A stretch of DNA of 64,000 nt, taken from JADKAV01 sp037046735. Its GTDB lineage: Bacteria > Actinomycetota > Actinomycetes > S36-B12 > UBA10799. Where the stretch lies: the NCBI GenBank assembly GCA_037046735.1, contig JBAOHC010000004.1, positions 62,001 to 126,000 of the forward strand, written 5' to 3'. Within the stretch, counting starts at the first letter, position 1; every line of letters starts with the position of its first letter. A model generated the notes under the pieces. That model was not told the origin of the DNA. It was given only the letters and a program-made list of their open reading frames with translations, and did not search any database. A program made the position numbers and the translations under genes. Positions 48,378 to 57,020 of the stretch are shown in pieces.

Positions 48378-49602
48378 ATGAGCGCCGTGTACGCCCTGGC
48401 CGGGTTGGCCTTGTTGTGTGCAGCCGTCCTGCCGCGGCTGCTGTCGCGGCTGCCCTTGTCACCAGCCATCATCTTCGTCACAGTCGGTGTTCTCGCGGCG
48501 CAGTTCCCTGGCGTGCCCAGCACCGACATTGAACACAGACTTGGTGGAGCACCTGACCGAGGTCTGTGTGATCGTGGCCCTGATGGGGGTGGGGCTGGCA
48601 CTGGACCGGCCGGTCTCCTGGCGCGGGTGGTCGAGCACCTGGCGGCTGCTCGGCGTGGGGATGCCGCTGTTCATCGCTGTGGCTGCAGCGCTGGCCTGGG
48701 GCATGTTGGGCGTGGGACTGGCGGCCGCCGTGCTGCTAGGCGCTGCGCTGGCACCGACGGACCCCGTGCTCGCCTCCGACGTGCAGGTCGGCGAACCCAC
48801 CGACGATCCCAACAGCGAGGACGAGGTGCGGTTCGCGCTGACCTCAGAGGCCGGACTCAACGACGGCCTCGCGTTCCCGTTCGTCCATGCCGCGATCCTG
48901 CTGACCGCCGGCGCCTTCGGTTGGAGCTGGGTCGGGTGGGAACTCGTCGGCAAGGTCGCGCTCGGAGTCGCCGTGGGCTGGGGGATCGGCCAGATTCTGG
49001 GCAGGCTGGCCTTCCGCGCACCCACCGTTGCGCTGCGGTTCGCGGAGACGGCCGAGGCTCTCGTCGCCCTCAGCGCCGTCTTCATCGCCTATGGAATCGC
49101 AGAACTGGTCGGCGGGTACGGATTCCTCGCTGTGTTCTGCGCTGCCGTGACAATCCGGGCGTGTGAGCGAGGTCATGAGTACCACCGCGTCCTGCACGAG
49201 TTCATCGGTCACATCGAGCGCCTGCTGACACTGGCCCTGTTGCTGGGCCTCGGTTATCTCGTCGGAGGGGGGCTCCTCGCGGCGCTCACCCCGGCGGCCA
49301 TTGTCTGGGGGGTTCTGCTGGCCCTGGTCGTGCGCCCGCTGACCGGTTGGCTGGCGATGTCCGGCAGTCACATCCTGGCGTCTGAGCGGCGCACCATCGC
49401 CTTCTTCGGCGTGCGGGGCATTGGATCGTTCTACTACGTCGCGTACGCGATGACGCATGCCGAGTTCCCCGCTGCCGACCTCATCTGGGCCACCGTGGGC
49501 TTCGCCGTCCTGGTGTCGATCGGTCTGCATGGCGTCACTGCCTCTCCGGTGCTGCGTACGCTCGACCGGCGCGCGGGTCGGCCCACGCCGGAGCCGGTGT
49601 AG
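48378..49602 (+). pseudogene. CPA1-type Na+/H+ antiporter with a frameshift
   Basis: The first membrane segment (ALAGLALLCAAVLPRLLSRL, then SPAIIFVTVGVLA) is encoded from 48378 in one frame. From about 48530 the conserved continuation, TDLVEHLTEVCVIVALMGVG and GLALDRPVSW, is in the next frame to the stop at 49602. A shift of +1 (for example loss of one AC from the ACAC run near 48533, or gain of one base) restores a normal protein of about 408 residues. The rest is intact, so a sequencing error or recent mutation is likely. Confidence 0.85.
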
Positions 49603-49659
49603 GCAACGACGGTGGGCTCAGCGCTGCCAGCGAGCAGGGCTTCGGGCACAGTGGGGCCC

Positions 49660-50835
49660 ATGGATTCGGAGTTGAAGTCCCTGTTCTTCGTGATCATCAT
49701 CGCGGCTCTCGCTCCCTTGCTGACCCGGCTGCTGCCGAGACTGGCGATTCCCGCGGTGGTCTTCATGCTGGCCGGCGGCGTGCTCATCGGCCAGGAGGGG
49801 CTGGCGGTGGCCACGCCGGAGGATGTGGACCTGCTGTCCACGCTCGGGCTGTCCTTCCTGTTCCTGCTCGCGGGCTACGAACTCGACCTGAACCTCCTGC
49901 GACAGCCACCCGGAACACTGGGGCTGCGGGCCTGGCTCATCAGCGCCGTGATCTCGCTGGCAGTGACCGCGTTGTTATGGGAGGCGGGCATCGTCAGCGA
50001 CTTCCTGGCGATCGCGGTGGCCCTGACGACGACCGCGTTGGGGACGCTGCTGCCGATCATGCGCGACACCGGCATCATGGCCGGATCGGTCGGACCGTTC
50101 ATCTTCGCGGCGGGCGCGATCGGCGAGTTCCTGCCCATCGTGGCCATGGCGCTGCTGCTCAGCGGCAGCGGACCGATCACCGGCATGCTGGCACTGGTCG
50201 GGATGGGGCTGGCCACGTTCGTGGTGCTCATGGTGATCCGCCAGGTGCAGCGCCGTGGGTGGGGCGACCAGTTGGCCATGCCGGAGGACGCGACCGGACA
50301 GACGTCCTTGCGTTGGACCCTGGTCATCTTGTGCGGGCTCATCCTGGTCGCAGATGACTTCGGACTGGACGTGGTGCTGGGAGCGTTCCTGGCCGGCGTG
50401 GTCCTGCGACAGTGGGCGCCGGCCGAGGTGGAGACCTTGGAGCGCAAACTCGAGGCGGTCGGCTACGGCGTCTTCATCCCTATCTTCTTCGTGTCCTCCG
50501 GGATGAAGCTCGATGTGGACTCCATCGTGGAGAATCCGCTGCGGCTGCTGATGTTCTTCGCGTTGCTGCTGCTCGTGCGGGGACTGCCAGCGCTGTTCGT
50601 CTACCGGCGGTATCTCGGAGGCGTCCAGCGCTGGCAGATGGTCTTCCTGACCGCCACTGCGCTGCCGCTGCTGGTCGCGCTGTCCGAGGTGGGTCTGGAG
50701 TCGGGCCTGATGCGACCGGAGAACGCCGCCGCCCTGGTCGGGGCCGGTGCTCTATCCGTGCTGGTGTTCCCGCTGGCGGCAGTGATCCTGCAACAGCGTG
50801 TGCCTTCGGAGGTCGTCACCGAGGAGCGCATCTGA
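49660..50835 (+). CDS. CPA2-type cation/proton antiporter (KefB-like)
   Basis: The 391-residue protein has about 12 membrane segments and the CPA2 pattern: LGLSFLFLLAGYELDLNLLR, LTTTALGTLLPIM and FLAGVVLRQWAP, followed by PIFFVSSGMKLDVDS. It exchanges monovalent cations, Na+ or K+, for protons at the membrane. It lacks a C-terminal TrkA-N domain. It lies 57 nt after the frameshifted CPA1 gene. Confidence 0.87.
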   Translation: MDSELKSLFFVIIIAALAPLLTRLLPRLAIPAVVFMLAGGVLIGQEGLAVATPEDVDLLSTLGLSFLFLLAGYELDLNLLRQPPGTLGLRAWLISAVISLAVTALLWEAGIVSDFLAIAVALTTTALGTLLPIMRDTGIMAGSVGPFIFAAGAIGEFLPIVAMALLLSGSGPITGMLALVGMGLATFVVLMVIRQVQRRGWGDQLAMPEDATGQTSLRWTLVILCGLILVADDFGLDVVLGAFLAGVVLRQWAPAEVETLERKLEAVGYGVFIPIFFVSSGMKLDVDSIVENPLRLLMFFALLLLVRGLPALFVYRRYLGGVQRWQMVFLTATALPLLVALSEVGLESGLMRPENAAALVGAGALSVLVFPLAAVILQQRVPSEVVTEERI

Positions 50836-50871
50836 GCAAGCGGGCACGGGGGCCAGAAGGAACCTCGGAGT

Positions 50872-51342
50872 ATGTGCCTATGCTGTGCCGGTGCGCAGGT
50901 CAAGATCAGTACCGCCGACATCATCGACGTGTTCGTCTATGTCGTGGTCCTGAATCTGGCCATCGAGTACGTGCCCGCGGTGATCTCGGAGACGTTCACC
51001 ATGTCGCTGTTGACTGCCGTGATCCTCAAGGCAGTTCTGGAAGTGGTCGTGGTGATCAAGAACCGCGCCAAGGGTCGTTTCAAGGCCGCCGTCACACCTG
51101 CGGGCAAGATCTCGTCCGGCTTGGCATTGTGGGCCGTCCTGGTGGGCAGCAAGTTCGTCGTGCTGGAGATCATCGCGCTGGTCTTCAAAGGTGCCGTCAG
51201 CCTCGGCGGCTTCTTCGCCGTCACCGGCCTCATCCTGGCTCTGCTGTTGGCGCGTGCCGCAGTGCGCCGCCTTCTGCGTGAACCTGACCCGCTGACCTCC
51301 GACGGTCCCGCAGCCGAGCAGGATGCCCCGACGTACCCTTGA
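50872..51342 (+). CDS. Conserved four-helix membrane protein, unknown function
   Basis: The 156-residue protein has hydrophobic stretches (DVFVYVVVLNLAIEYVPAVI, SLLTAVILKAVLEVVVVI, LWAVLVGSKFVVLEIIALVF and GGFFAVTGLILALLLARAAV) separated by the basic loop KNRAKGRFKAA. No family was recognised. It ends at or just inside the cydD start and may be co-transcribed with cydDC. A CLCCAG start segment supplies three cysteines in the first eight residues. Confidence 0.65.
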   Translation: MCLCCAGAQVKISTADIIDVFVYVVVLNLAIEYVPAVISETFTMSLLTAVILKAVLEVVVVIKNRAKGRFKAAVTPAGKISSGLALWAVLVGSKFVVLEIIALVFKGAVSLGGFFAVTGLILALLLARAAVRRLLREPDPLTSDGPAAEQDAPTYP

Positions 51343-52960
51343 GTGCGTGCGTGGATTCGATCGGCGGCTGCTGAGGTACGCCCGGTCGACGCGCGCTTTC
51401 CTGGTGGCCAGCACGGTCATCCAGACCCTGCAGGCGCTGCTGATCGTGGCGCAAGCGTGGCTGCTGGCCAGCATCATCGTCGAGGTCTTTACGCAGGGTC
51501 AGGATCTGTCTGCGGTTATGCCGCAGGTGGTGCAGTTCGGGGCGGTGATCCTGGCACGGGCGTTGACCGCCTTCCTGGCGGAGTGGCTGGCGCACCGGAC
51601 TGCTGCGACCGCGATGAGCGAACTGCGGATGGCCGCGTGGAAACACATGATGAGCCTCGGCCCGGCCTGGCTGAGCAGCCAGCGCACGGGGGAACTCGCG
51701 CAGTTGCTGGTGCGCGGAATCGGGGGGCTGGAGGCCTATTACGCGCGCTATCTGCCGCAGCTCGTGCTGGCAGTCACCGTGCCGTTGATCGTCGGAGTGG
51801 CCATCCTCACCCAGGACGTGCTCGCGGCGGTCATCGTGGCACTGACGGTGCCCTTGATCCCGGTGTTCATGGTGCTGGTCGGGTGGGCCAGCCAATCCCG
51901 GGTGGACCGGCAGTGGCGGTGGCTCTCCGTGCTGGGCAACCACTTCCTGGACGTCGTTGAGGGCCTGCCGACCCTGAAGGCCTTCAACCGGGCCCAGCAC
52001 CAAGTGGCGCAGATCCGCAGCGTGGGGGATGAACACCGGCGGTCCACCATGGGAGTGCTGCGCATCACGTTCTTGTCCGCGCTGGTGCTGGAGTTGTTGA
52101 GTACGCTCTCGGTCGCCCTCATCGCCGTCTCCATCGGGGTGCGGCTGGTGGCCGGCGACATGACGCTGATGGCCGGTCTGACGGTCCTCATCCTGGCTCC
52201 CGAGGTATACCTGCCGCTGCGGATGGTCGGCCAGCACTTCCATGCTGCTGCCGAAGGGGCGCAGGCGGCTGACCGGGTGTTCGCCATCATGGAGCAGTCG
52301 CCGCCCAGTACGGGTACGGCGGCTCTGATCGACCCGGACGCTGACCTCCGGCTGGTGGATCTCACACTCGGATACGACCAGCCGATTCTCACCGGTCTGT
52401 CCGCGACCCTCCCGGCAGGCCGGATCACCGTCATCAACGGGCCGTCCGGCGCTGGCAAGACCACCGTTCTCAACGCCCTGCTCGGGTTTCTGCCGCCGAT
52501 GGGCGGCACCGTCTGGATCGGTGAGCAGGACCTCGCGGACGTCGACGTACGCACCTGGTGGGCGCAGGTGGCGTGGGTTCCACAGAGCCCGCAGCTACTG
52601 CCCGCGAGTCTGCGCGAGAACCTCACCATGGGCGCTGATCTGGACGTCGCCGACGTCCTGGCCACCACCCGGCTCGCATCCTGGGTGCAGACCCTGCCCG
52701 AAGGGCTGGACACGATGATCGGCGAGGGCGGGCGGCCCGTGAGCGTCGGCCAAGCGCGGCGGATCGCCTTGGCCAGGGCCCTGCTGCGCCAGTCGCGAGT
52801 GCTCATGCTGGATGAGCCAACGGCCGGCGTCGACCCCGAGTCCGAGCGAGCGATCCTGGACGTCCTGTCACACACCGATGCGACCGTGATCGTCGTGGGT
52901 CACCGCAGCGCCATTAACGACATCGCCGACGAGACCCTGTCGGTGGGGGTGGGCGTATGA
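51323..52960 (+). CDS. cydD: ABC transporter CydD (thiol exporter for cytochrome bd assembly)
   Basis: The 545-residue protein fuses a six-helix membrane domain with an ATPase. Walker A is GPSGAGKTT, the signature is degenerate (VSVGQARRIALARALL) and Walker B is RVLMLDEPTAGVD. CydDC exports glutathione or cysteine and is needed for mature cytochrome bd. The ATG at 51323 overlaps the preceding gene; a GTG at 51347 would give the usual shorter CydD N-terminus. It is followed by cydC after 25 nt, away from cydAB. Confidence 0.9.
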   Translation: MPRRTLECVRGFDRRLLRYARSTRAFLVASTVIQTLQALLIVAQAWLLASIIVEVFTQGQDLSAVMPQVVQFGAVILARALTAFLAEWLAHRTAATAMSELRMAAWKHMMSLGPAWLSSQRTGELAQLLVRGIGGLEAYYARYLPQLVLAVTVPLIVGVAILTQDVLAAVIVALTVPLIPVFMVLVGWASQSRVDRQWRWLSVLGNHFLDVVEGLPTLKAFNRAQHQVAQIRSVGDEHRRSTMGVLRITFLSALVLELLSTLSVALIAVSIGVRLVAGDMTLMAGLTVLILAPEVYLPLRMVGQHFHAAAEGAQAADRVFAIMEQSPPSTGTAALIDPDADLRLVDLTLGYDQPILTGLSATLPAGRITVINGPSGAGKTTVLNALLGFLPPMGGTVWIGEQDLADVDVRTWWAQVAWVPQSPQLLPASLRENLTMGADLDVADVLATTRLASWVQTLPEGLDTMIGEGGRPVSVGQARRIALARALLRQSRVLMLDEPTAGVDPESERAILDVLSHTDATVIVVGHRSAINDIADETLSVGVGV

Positions 52961-52985
52961 GTGCGCACGGCGTGGCGGTGCCCCG

Positions 52986-54590
52986 ATGATTCTGCGGGAT
53001 CCGGCGGTCAAACGCCTGCGCGAGCTCTATCACCCGGCATCGGGCCGGTTGTGGCTGGCCGCCGTGCTCGGCGCGCTGGCGCTCGGTTCGTCGGTGGCCC
53101 TGATGGCCGCGAGTGCCTGGCTGATCTCCCGGGCGTGGCAGCAGCCCCCCATTTTGTTCCTGCAGGTTGCGGTGGTGTCGGTGCGTGCCTTCGGCATCGG
53201 ACGGGGGGTGTTCCGCTACGCCGAGCGGCTCGTCAGTCACGAGGCGGCCTTCCGGTCGCTGGTCGGCTTGCGGGTGAAGATGTACGAACGCCTCATCCCG
53301 CTGGCGCCAGCCGGTCTTCCCGCCTTCAAGCGTGGGGACCTGCTGCGCCGGATGGTCGACGACGTCGAGACGATGACTGATCTGAGTCTGCGGGTGATGC
53401 TGCCGATCTTCTCCGCGATCCTGGTCGGCACCGGCTCGGTGATGCTGGCGGCCTGGCTGCTGCCCGCCTCCGGCATCGTGCTGGCGGTCGCGCTCCTGCT
53501 CGGCGGCATCGTCGTGCCGGCGCTGATCATCTGGTCCGCCGGCCGGGGTCAGGCCGCCCAGGCGCCCCTGCAGGCCGCGTTGTCCAGTGACGTGCTGACC
53601 GCGCTGCACGCCGGTCCCGAACTCATGGTCCTGGGTGCTGACGACGAGTACGGCCGGCGCATCGCGGACATCGATGCTGAACTGACGACGGCCATGCGCA
53701 AGACGGCGGTGGGGTCCGCGCTGTCCAGCGCGTTGGGCATCGTCTTCCAGGGTGCGGCCGTGATCGGGATGATCCTCGTCGCGGTCCCAGCTGTGCGGTC
53801 GAGGGAGCTGGCAGGGGTCAATCTCGCGGTGCTGGTGCTGCTGCCGTTGGCGGCCTACGAGGCGGTGGCGGTACTGGCTCCGAGCGCCCTGGCGGCGATC
53901 CGCGTGCGAGCGGCGGCCCACCGGCTCGTCGAGATCCTCGACGCGGCACCCCCGGTGATGGACGGCACGCTGTCACCGCACGGATCGGCTGTGTCACTGG
54001 TCGACATGGCCGCGGCGTACCCCACCGGACCGGTCGCGGTGTCCGGGGTGACTCTGGACGCGCCGGTCGGCAGGCGGATCGGGCTGATGGGCCCGTCCGG
54101 GTCGGGGAAGTCGACCGTGCTCAATGTCCTGGCGGCTTTCCTCGGGTACCAGGGCCAGGCCCAGCTGGGAGACCTGGAGATTGCGGACGCCAGTGGCGAT
54201 GCCGTGCGCGGGGTCGTGCTGTGGACCGCCCAGGTTCCGCACGTCTTCGACGCCGATGTGGCCGCCAACCTGCGGATGGCCAAGCCGGATGCCACCGATG
54301 ACGAGTTGCTCGCGGCCCTGGCCGCCGTGGAACTGGACATGGCCCTCGACCGGTCGGTCGGTCAGCACGGGGCGACGCTGTCCGGCGGTGAACGCCAACG
54401 ACTCGGACTGGCTCGGGCGGTCCTGGCCGATCACGACGTGTTGCTGCTGGACGAACCGACGGAGCATCTGGACCCGCCCACCGCTGCTGCGGTCCTGTCC
54501 ACCGTCGAGGCAGTCAGCCGGGGGAAGACCGTCATCGTCGTATCCCACCAGCCGATCGCCTGGCTCGACGAACACGTGGTTGTCCGGTGA
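52986..54590 (+). CDS. cydC: ABC transporter CydC
   Basis: The 534-residue partner of CydD has a membrane domain (about 25-310) and an ATPase domain with Walker A GPSGSGKST, the canonical signature LSGGERQRLGLARAVL and Walker B DVLLLDEPTEHLD. SVALMAASAWLISRAWQQPP near the start is the common CydC motif. The uracil-DNA glycosylase gene follows after 34 nt. Confidence 0.92.
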   Translation: MILRDPAVKRLRELYHPASGRLWLAAVLGALALGSSVALMAASAWLISRAWQQPPILFLQVAVVSVRAFGIGRGVFRYAERLVSHEAAFRSLVGLRVKMYERLIPLAPAGLPAFKRGDLLRRMVDDVETMTDLSLRVMLPIFSAILVGTGSVMLAAWLLPASGIVLAVALLLGGIVVPALIIWSAGRGQAAQAPLQAALSSDVLTALHAGPELMVLGADDEYGRRIADIDAELTTAMRKTAVGSALSSALGIVFQGAAVIGMILVAVPAVRSRELAGVNLAVLVLLPLAAYEAVAVLAPSALAAIRVRAAAHRLVEILDAAPPVMDGTLSPHGSAVSLVDMAAAYPTGPVAVSGVTLDAPVGRRIGLMGPSGSGKSTVLNVLAAFLGYQGQAQLGDLEIADASGDAVRGVVLWTAQVPHVFDADVAANLRMAKPDATDDELLAALAAVELDMALDRSVGQHGATLSGGERQRLGLARAVLADHDVLLLDEPTEHLDPPTAAAVLSTVEAVSRGKTVIVVSHQPIAWLDEHVVVR

Positions 54591-54624
54591 AGCTCCTCCG
54601 GATCGGCCACGGTGGGAGGCCGTC

Positions 54625-55290
54625 GTGAAGCCTTTGGACGAGATCATCGACCCCGGTTGGGCGCAGGCTCTGCGGACGGTGGAACCCCAGATCCGGGCCA
54701 TGGGCTCCTTCCTGCGCAGCCAACCCGCGTACCTGCCCGCGGGTCCCGACGTTCTGCGGGCCTTCACCTACCCCTTCGCCGCGGCGTCGGTGCTGATCGT
54801 GGGCCAGGATCCCTACCCGAGGCCCGGTCACCCCATCGGACTGTCTTTCGCCGTCGCGCCGGAGGTGGTACCGCTACCCCCGAGCCTGGACAACATCTAC
54901 CGCGAGCTGGTCGCCGATCTCGGCGTTGCGCGGCCGTCCACGGGGGATCTGCGGCCGTGGGCCCAGCGCGGTGTGGTGCTTCTCAACAGAGTGCTGACGG
55001 TTGCCCCTGGACAGTCGGCATCCCACCGGGGTAAGGGTTGGGAGCCGATCACCGAGCACGCCATCCGGGCTCTGGCCGCCCGGGAGAAACCACTGGTCGC
55101 GATCCTCTGGGGACGCGATGCGCAGACGTTGACCCCCATCCTGCGGCAGCGGGGAGTCCCAGTACTGACCAGCGCACATCCGAGCCCGCTGAGTGCCCAC
55201 CGCGGATTCTTCGGGTCGCGACCCTTCTCGCGGGCCAATGAGGCCCTGGTCAGTCAGGGTGGGCAGGCGGTGGACTGGTCGCTGCCCTAG
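54625..55290 (+). CDS. ung: Uracil-DNA glycosylase, family 1
   Basis: The 221-residue protein carries the family 1 motifs: VGQDPYPRPGHPIGLSF with the catalytic Asp and the water-activating loop, and the HPSPLSAHRGFFGS minor-groove loop. It removes uracil from DNA at the start of base excision repair. The GTG at 54625 follows GGGAGG. The following 277 bases (55291-55567) show nothing recognisable. Confidence 0.93.
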   Translation: MKPLDEIIDPGWAQALRTVEPQIRAMGSFLRSQPAYLPAGPDVLRAFTYPFAAASVLIVGQDPYPRPGHPIGLSFAVAPEVVPLPPSLDNIYRELVADLGVARPSTGDLRPWAQRGVVLLNRVLTVAPGQSASHRGKGWEPITEHAIRALAAREKPLVAILWGRDAQTLTPILRQRGVPVLTSAHPSPLSAHRGFFGSRPFSRANEALVSQGGQAVDWSLP

Positions 55291-55567
55291 ACGGCCTGGC
55301 TGGCGGACGTGGCGTGCCGAGGATGGCTTCGCGCAGATCTCATCGCGTTCGCCTCGGGTCTGCGGTGCGACCCCTCGAAGCCTGCCGACTGGGGTATGGG
55401 GCGCCGTGGCCGGGGGGCCGATCTTCGATGACCACGCCGCGACCTGATCGGCGGTGGGCTGTACCAGTCCTGAAGATGGCAGTGGGGCGCACAATATGTC
55501 CCTGCCTCTGACAGACACGCCCTAGTCAGTAACAGCCGCTGAAACCCCGCACGTCACACTGGAGCGC

Positions 55568-56182
55568 ATGGCCGACATCACGATCGAAGTGCGTGGGGCA
55601 GCGCACACCACTGTGGCTCCTGAGCGAGCGACCGTCCACGCGGCGGTCACGTTCGACGGCGCCGAGGCCACACAGGTGAAGACACAGGTCAGCCACGCCG
55701 TGCAGCGTGTCCGCGAGGGGCTCGAGCACCTCCAGTGGCGGGGGGCGCTCGAGGGCTTCTCCGTTGATCGAGTCCAGGTCAGCGCCCACCGGCCCTGGAA
55801 TGAGCAGGGTGAGCAACTGCCGCTGATTCATACGGCGTCTGTCGGAATCAGGGCCACCTTCACCGACTTCAGTGAGGTGGGGGCTGTGGCACTCGCCGAG
55901 GACCTCACGGTCCATGACATCGAATGGCACCTCACGCCGGCGACCCGCGCCCAGGTCGAAAGGGACACACGGCAGGCTGCTCTGCGGGATGCGGTGGTCC
56001 GGGCCCAGGATTACGCCGACACACTCAACCTGGGGACGGTCCAGGTGCGCAGCGTGCAGGACCCCGGCCCCGCGCAGCACGCACCCATGATGCGGGCAGC
56101 GGCAATGGCCGAGGCGACGCTGGATCTCGCCCCTGCGGCCATCGAGATTGAGGCGCAGGTACTCGCCAGTTTCACCGCCTAG
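55568..56182 (+). CDS. SIMPL-domain (DUF541) protein without signal peptide
   Basis: The 204-residue protein has the SIMPL pattern: TIEVRGAAHTTVAPERATVH at the start, a middle region with ALAEDLTVHDIEWHLTPATR and a C-terminal helix with AQDYADTLNLG. Most SIMPL proteins are exported; here no signal peptide or lipobox is visible, so it is probably cytoplasmic. Its role is unknown. Confidence 0.8.
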   Translation: MADITIEVRGAAHTTVAPERATVHAAVTFDGAEATQVKTQVSHAVQRVREGLEHLQWRGALEGFSVDRVQVSAHRPWNEQGEQLPLIHTASVGIRATFTDFSEVGAVALAEDLTVHDIEWHLTPATRAQVERDTRQAALRDAVVRAQDYADTLNLGTVQVRSVQDPGPAQHAPMMRAAAMAEATLDLAPAAIEIEAQVLASFTA

Positions 56183-56258
56183 GCCCAGGCGCCAGTCGTC
56201 AGGCGACATGGCTGTGTTCGGGGTAGGTTCGACCCATCCCCAGCCAAAGGAGAGGTGC

Positions 56259-56507
56259 ATGAGCGAGAACGACGACATCGAGGTCGTGGAGGCGTACACC
56301 CAGGACCTCACCGAGGATGGCAGCGTCGTGGCCGAAGAGATCATCGCCGCAGTGAATCTGGAGACCGGGGAGGCCGTCATCGACGACATCGTCGAGGTGA
56401 TCGAGCCCGACGGCAGTGGCTTCGTGGAGGAGACGATCACGGCCGTCGATGCAGACGGCAATGCCGAGGTGGTCGTGGACGAGGTCGAGGTTTTCGAGGC
56501 CGAGTAG
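56259..56507 (+). CDS. 82-residue strongly acidic small protein
   Basis: The protein consists largely of Glu, Asp, Val and Ile in alternating beta-like segments such as EIIAAVNLETGEAVIDDIVE and VVVDEVEVFEAE, with only one Tyr, one Lys-free body and no Cys. AAAGGAGAGG precedes the ATG at 56259. A hairpin follows the stop. The VETGE/DADG repeats hint at a small beta or calcium-binding-like fold, but no family is recognised. Confidence 0.68.
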   Translation: MSENDDIEVVEAYTQDLTEDGSVVAEEIIAAVNLETGEAVIDDIVEVIEPDGSGFVEETITAVDADGNAEVVVDEVEVFEAE

Positions 56508-56515
56508 GGCGCAAG

Positions 56516-56545
56516 ACGGCATACCCCCCACGACGGGGGTGCCGT
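56516..56545 (+). terminator. Hairpin after the acidic small protein gene
   Basis: ACGGCA and ACCCCC on the left pair with GGGGGT and GCCGT on the right, with one bulged base and a short loop. No U-tract follows. Confidence 0.6.
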
Positions 56546-56598
56546 TACCCAGGTCCGCACCGCCTAAACTTGCCTTAGCAACCTACAAAAGGAGAAAT

Positions 56599-56976
56599 AT
56601 GGACGGCGATGTCCTGCAAGCAATTCTGCTTGCGTTCCTGTTCATGGCGTACTTGATCCTGGTCTTCGTGATCATTGGCGACCTCATGCGTGATCACAAG
56701 CTCAGTGGCTGGTGGAAGGCGGTGTGGATCGTCGCTCTGATCATCATTCCGTGGCTGACCGGCCTGATCTACATCATCGTTCGTGGCAAGGGAATGGCCG
56801 AGCGTTCGGCTGCTCAGGCTGCCGAGATCCAGCAGGCACAGGCGGAGTACATCCGTTCGGTGTCGGCCAACACCGACCCGACCGCGCAGATCGCACAGGC
56901 AAAAGAACTGCACGACAAGGGAGTCATCTCCGACGCTGAGTTCGAGCAGTTGAAGGCGAAGGCGCTGGCTTCCTGA
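56599..56976 (+). CDS. PLDc_N plus SHOCT membrane protein
   Basis: The 125-residue protein has two membrane helices (LLAFLFMAYLILVFVIIGDL and WKAVWIVALIIIPWLTGLIY) of the PLD nuclease N-terminal type. A helical linker follows, then a C-terminal SHOCT motif (IAQAKELHDKGVISDAEFEQ, then LKAKAL). These small proteins oligomerise in the membrane; their role is unclear. AAAAGGAG precedes the ATG at 56599. A bidirectional-looking terminator follows. Confidence 0.85.
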   Translation: MDGDVLQAILLAFLFMAYLILVFVIIGDLMRDHKLSGWWKAVWIVALIIIPWLTGLIYIIVRGKGMAERSAAQAAEIQQAQAEYIRSVSANTDPTAQIAQAKELHDKGVISDAEFEQLKAKALAS

Positions 56977-56988
56977 ACCAGGCTGGTG

Positions 56989-57019
56989 AGCCCCCCGGTG
57001 CGTCTGCGCCGGGGGGTTT
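56989..57019. terminator. Terminator between convergent genes
   Basis: CCCCCCGG at 56991-56998 pairs with CCGGGGGG at 57009-57016, followed by TTTCT on the plus strand. It sits between the SHOCT gene and the convergent MFS stop at 57021 and could serve both. Confidence 0.8.
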
Positions 57020-57020
57020 C

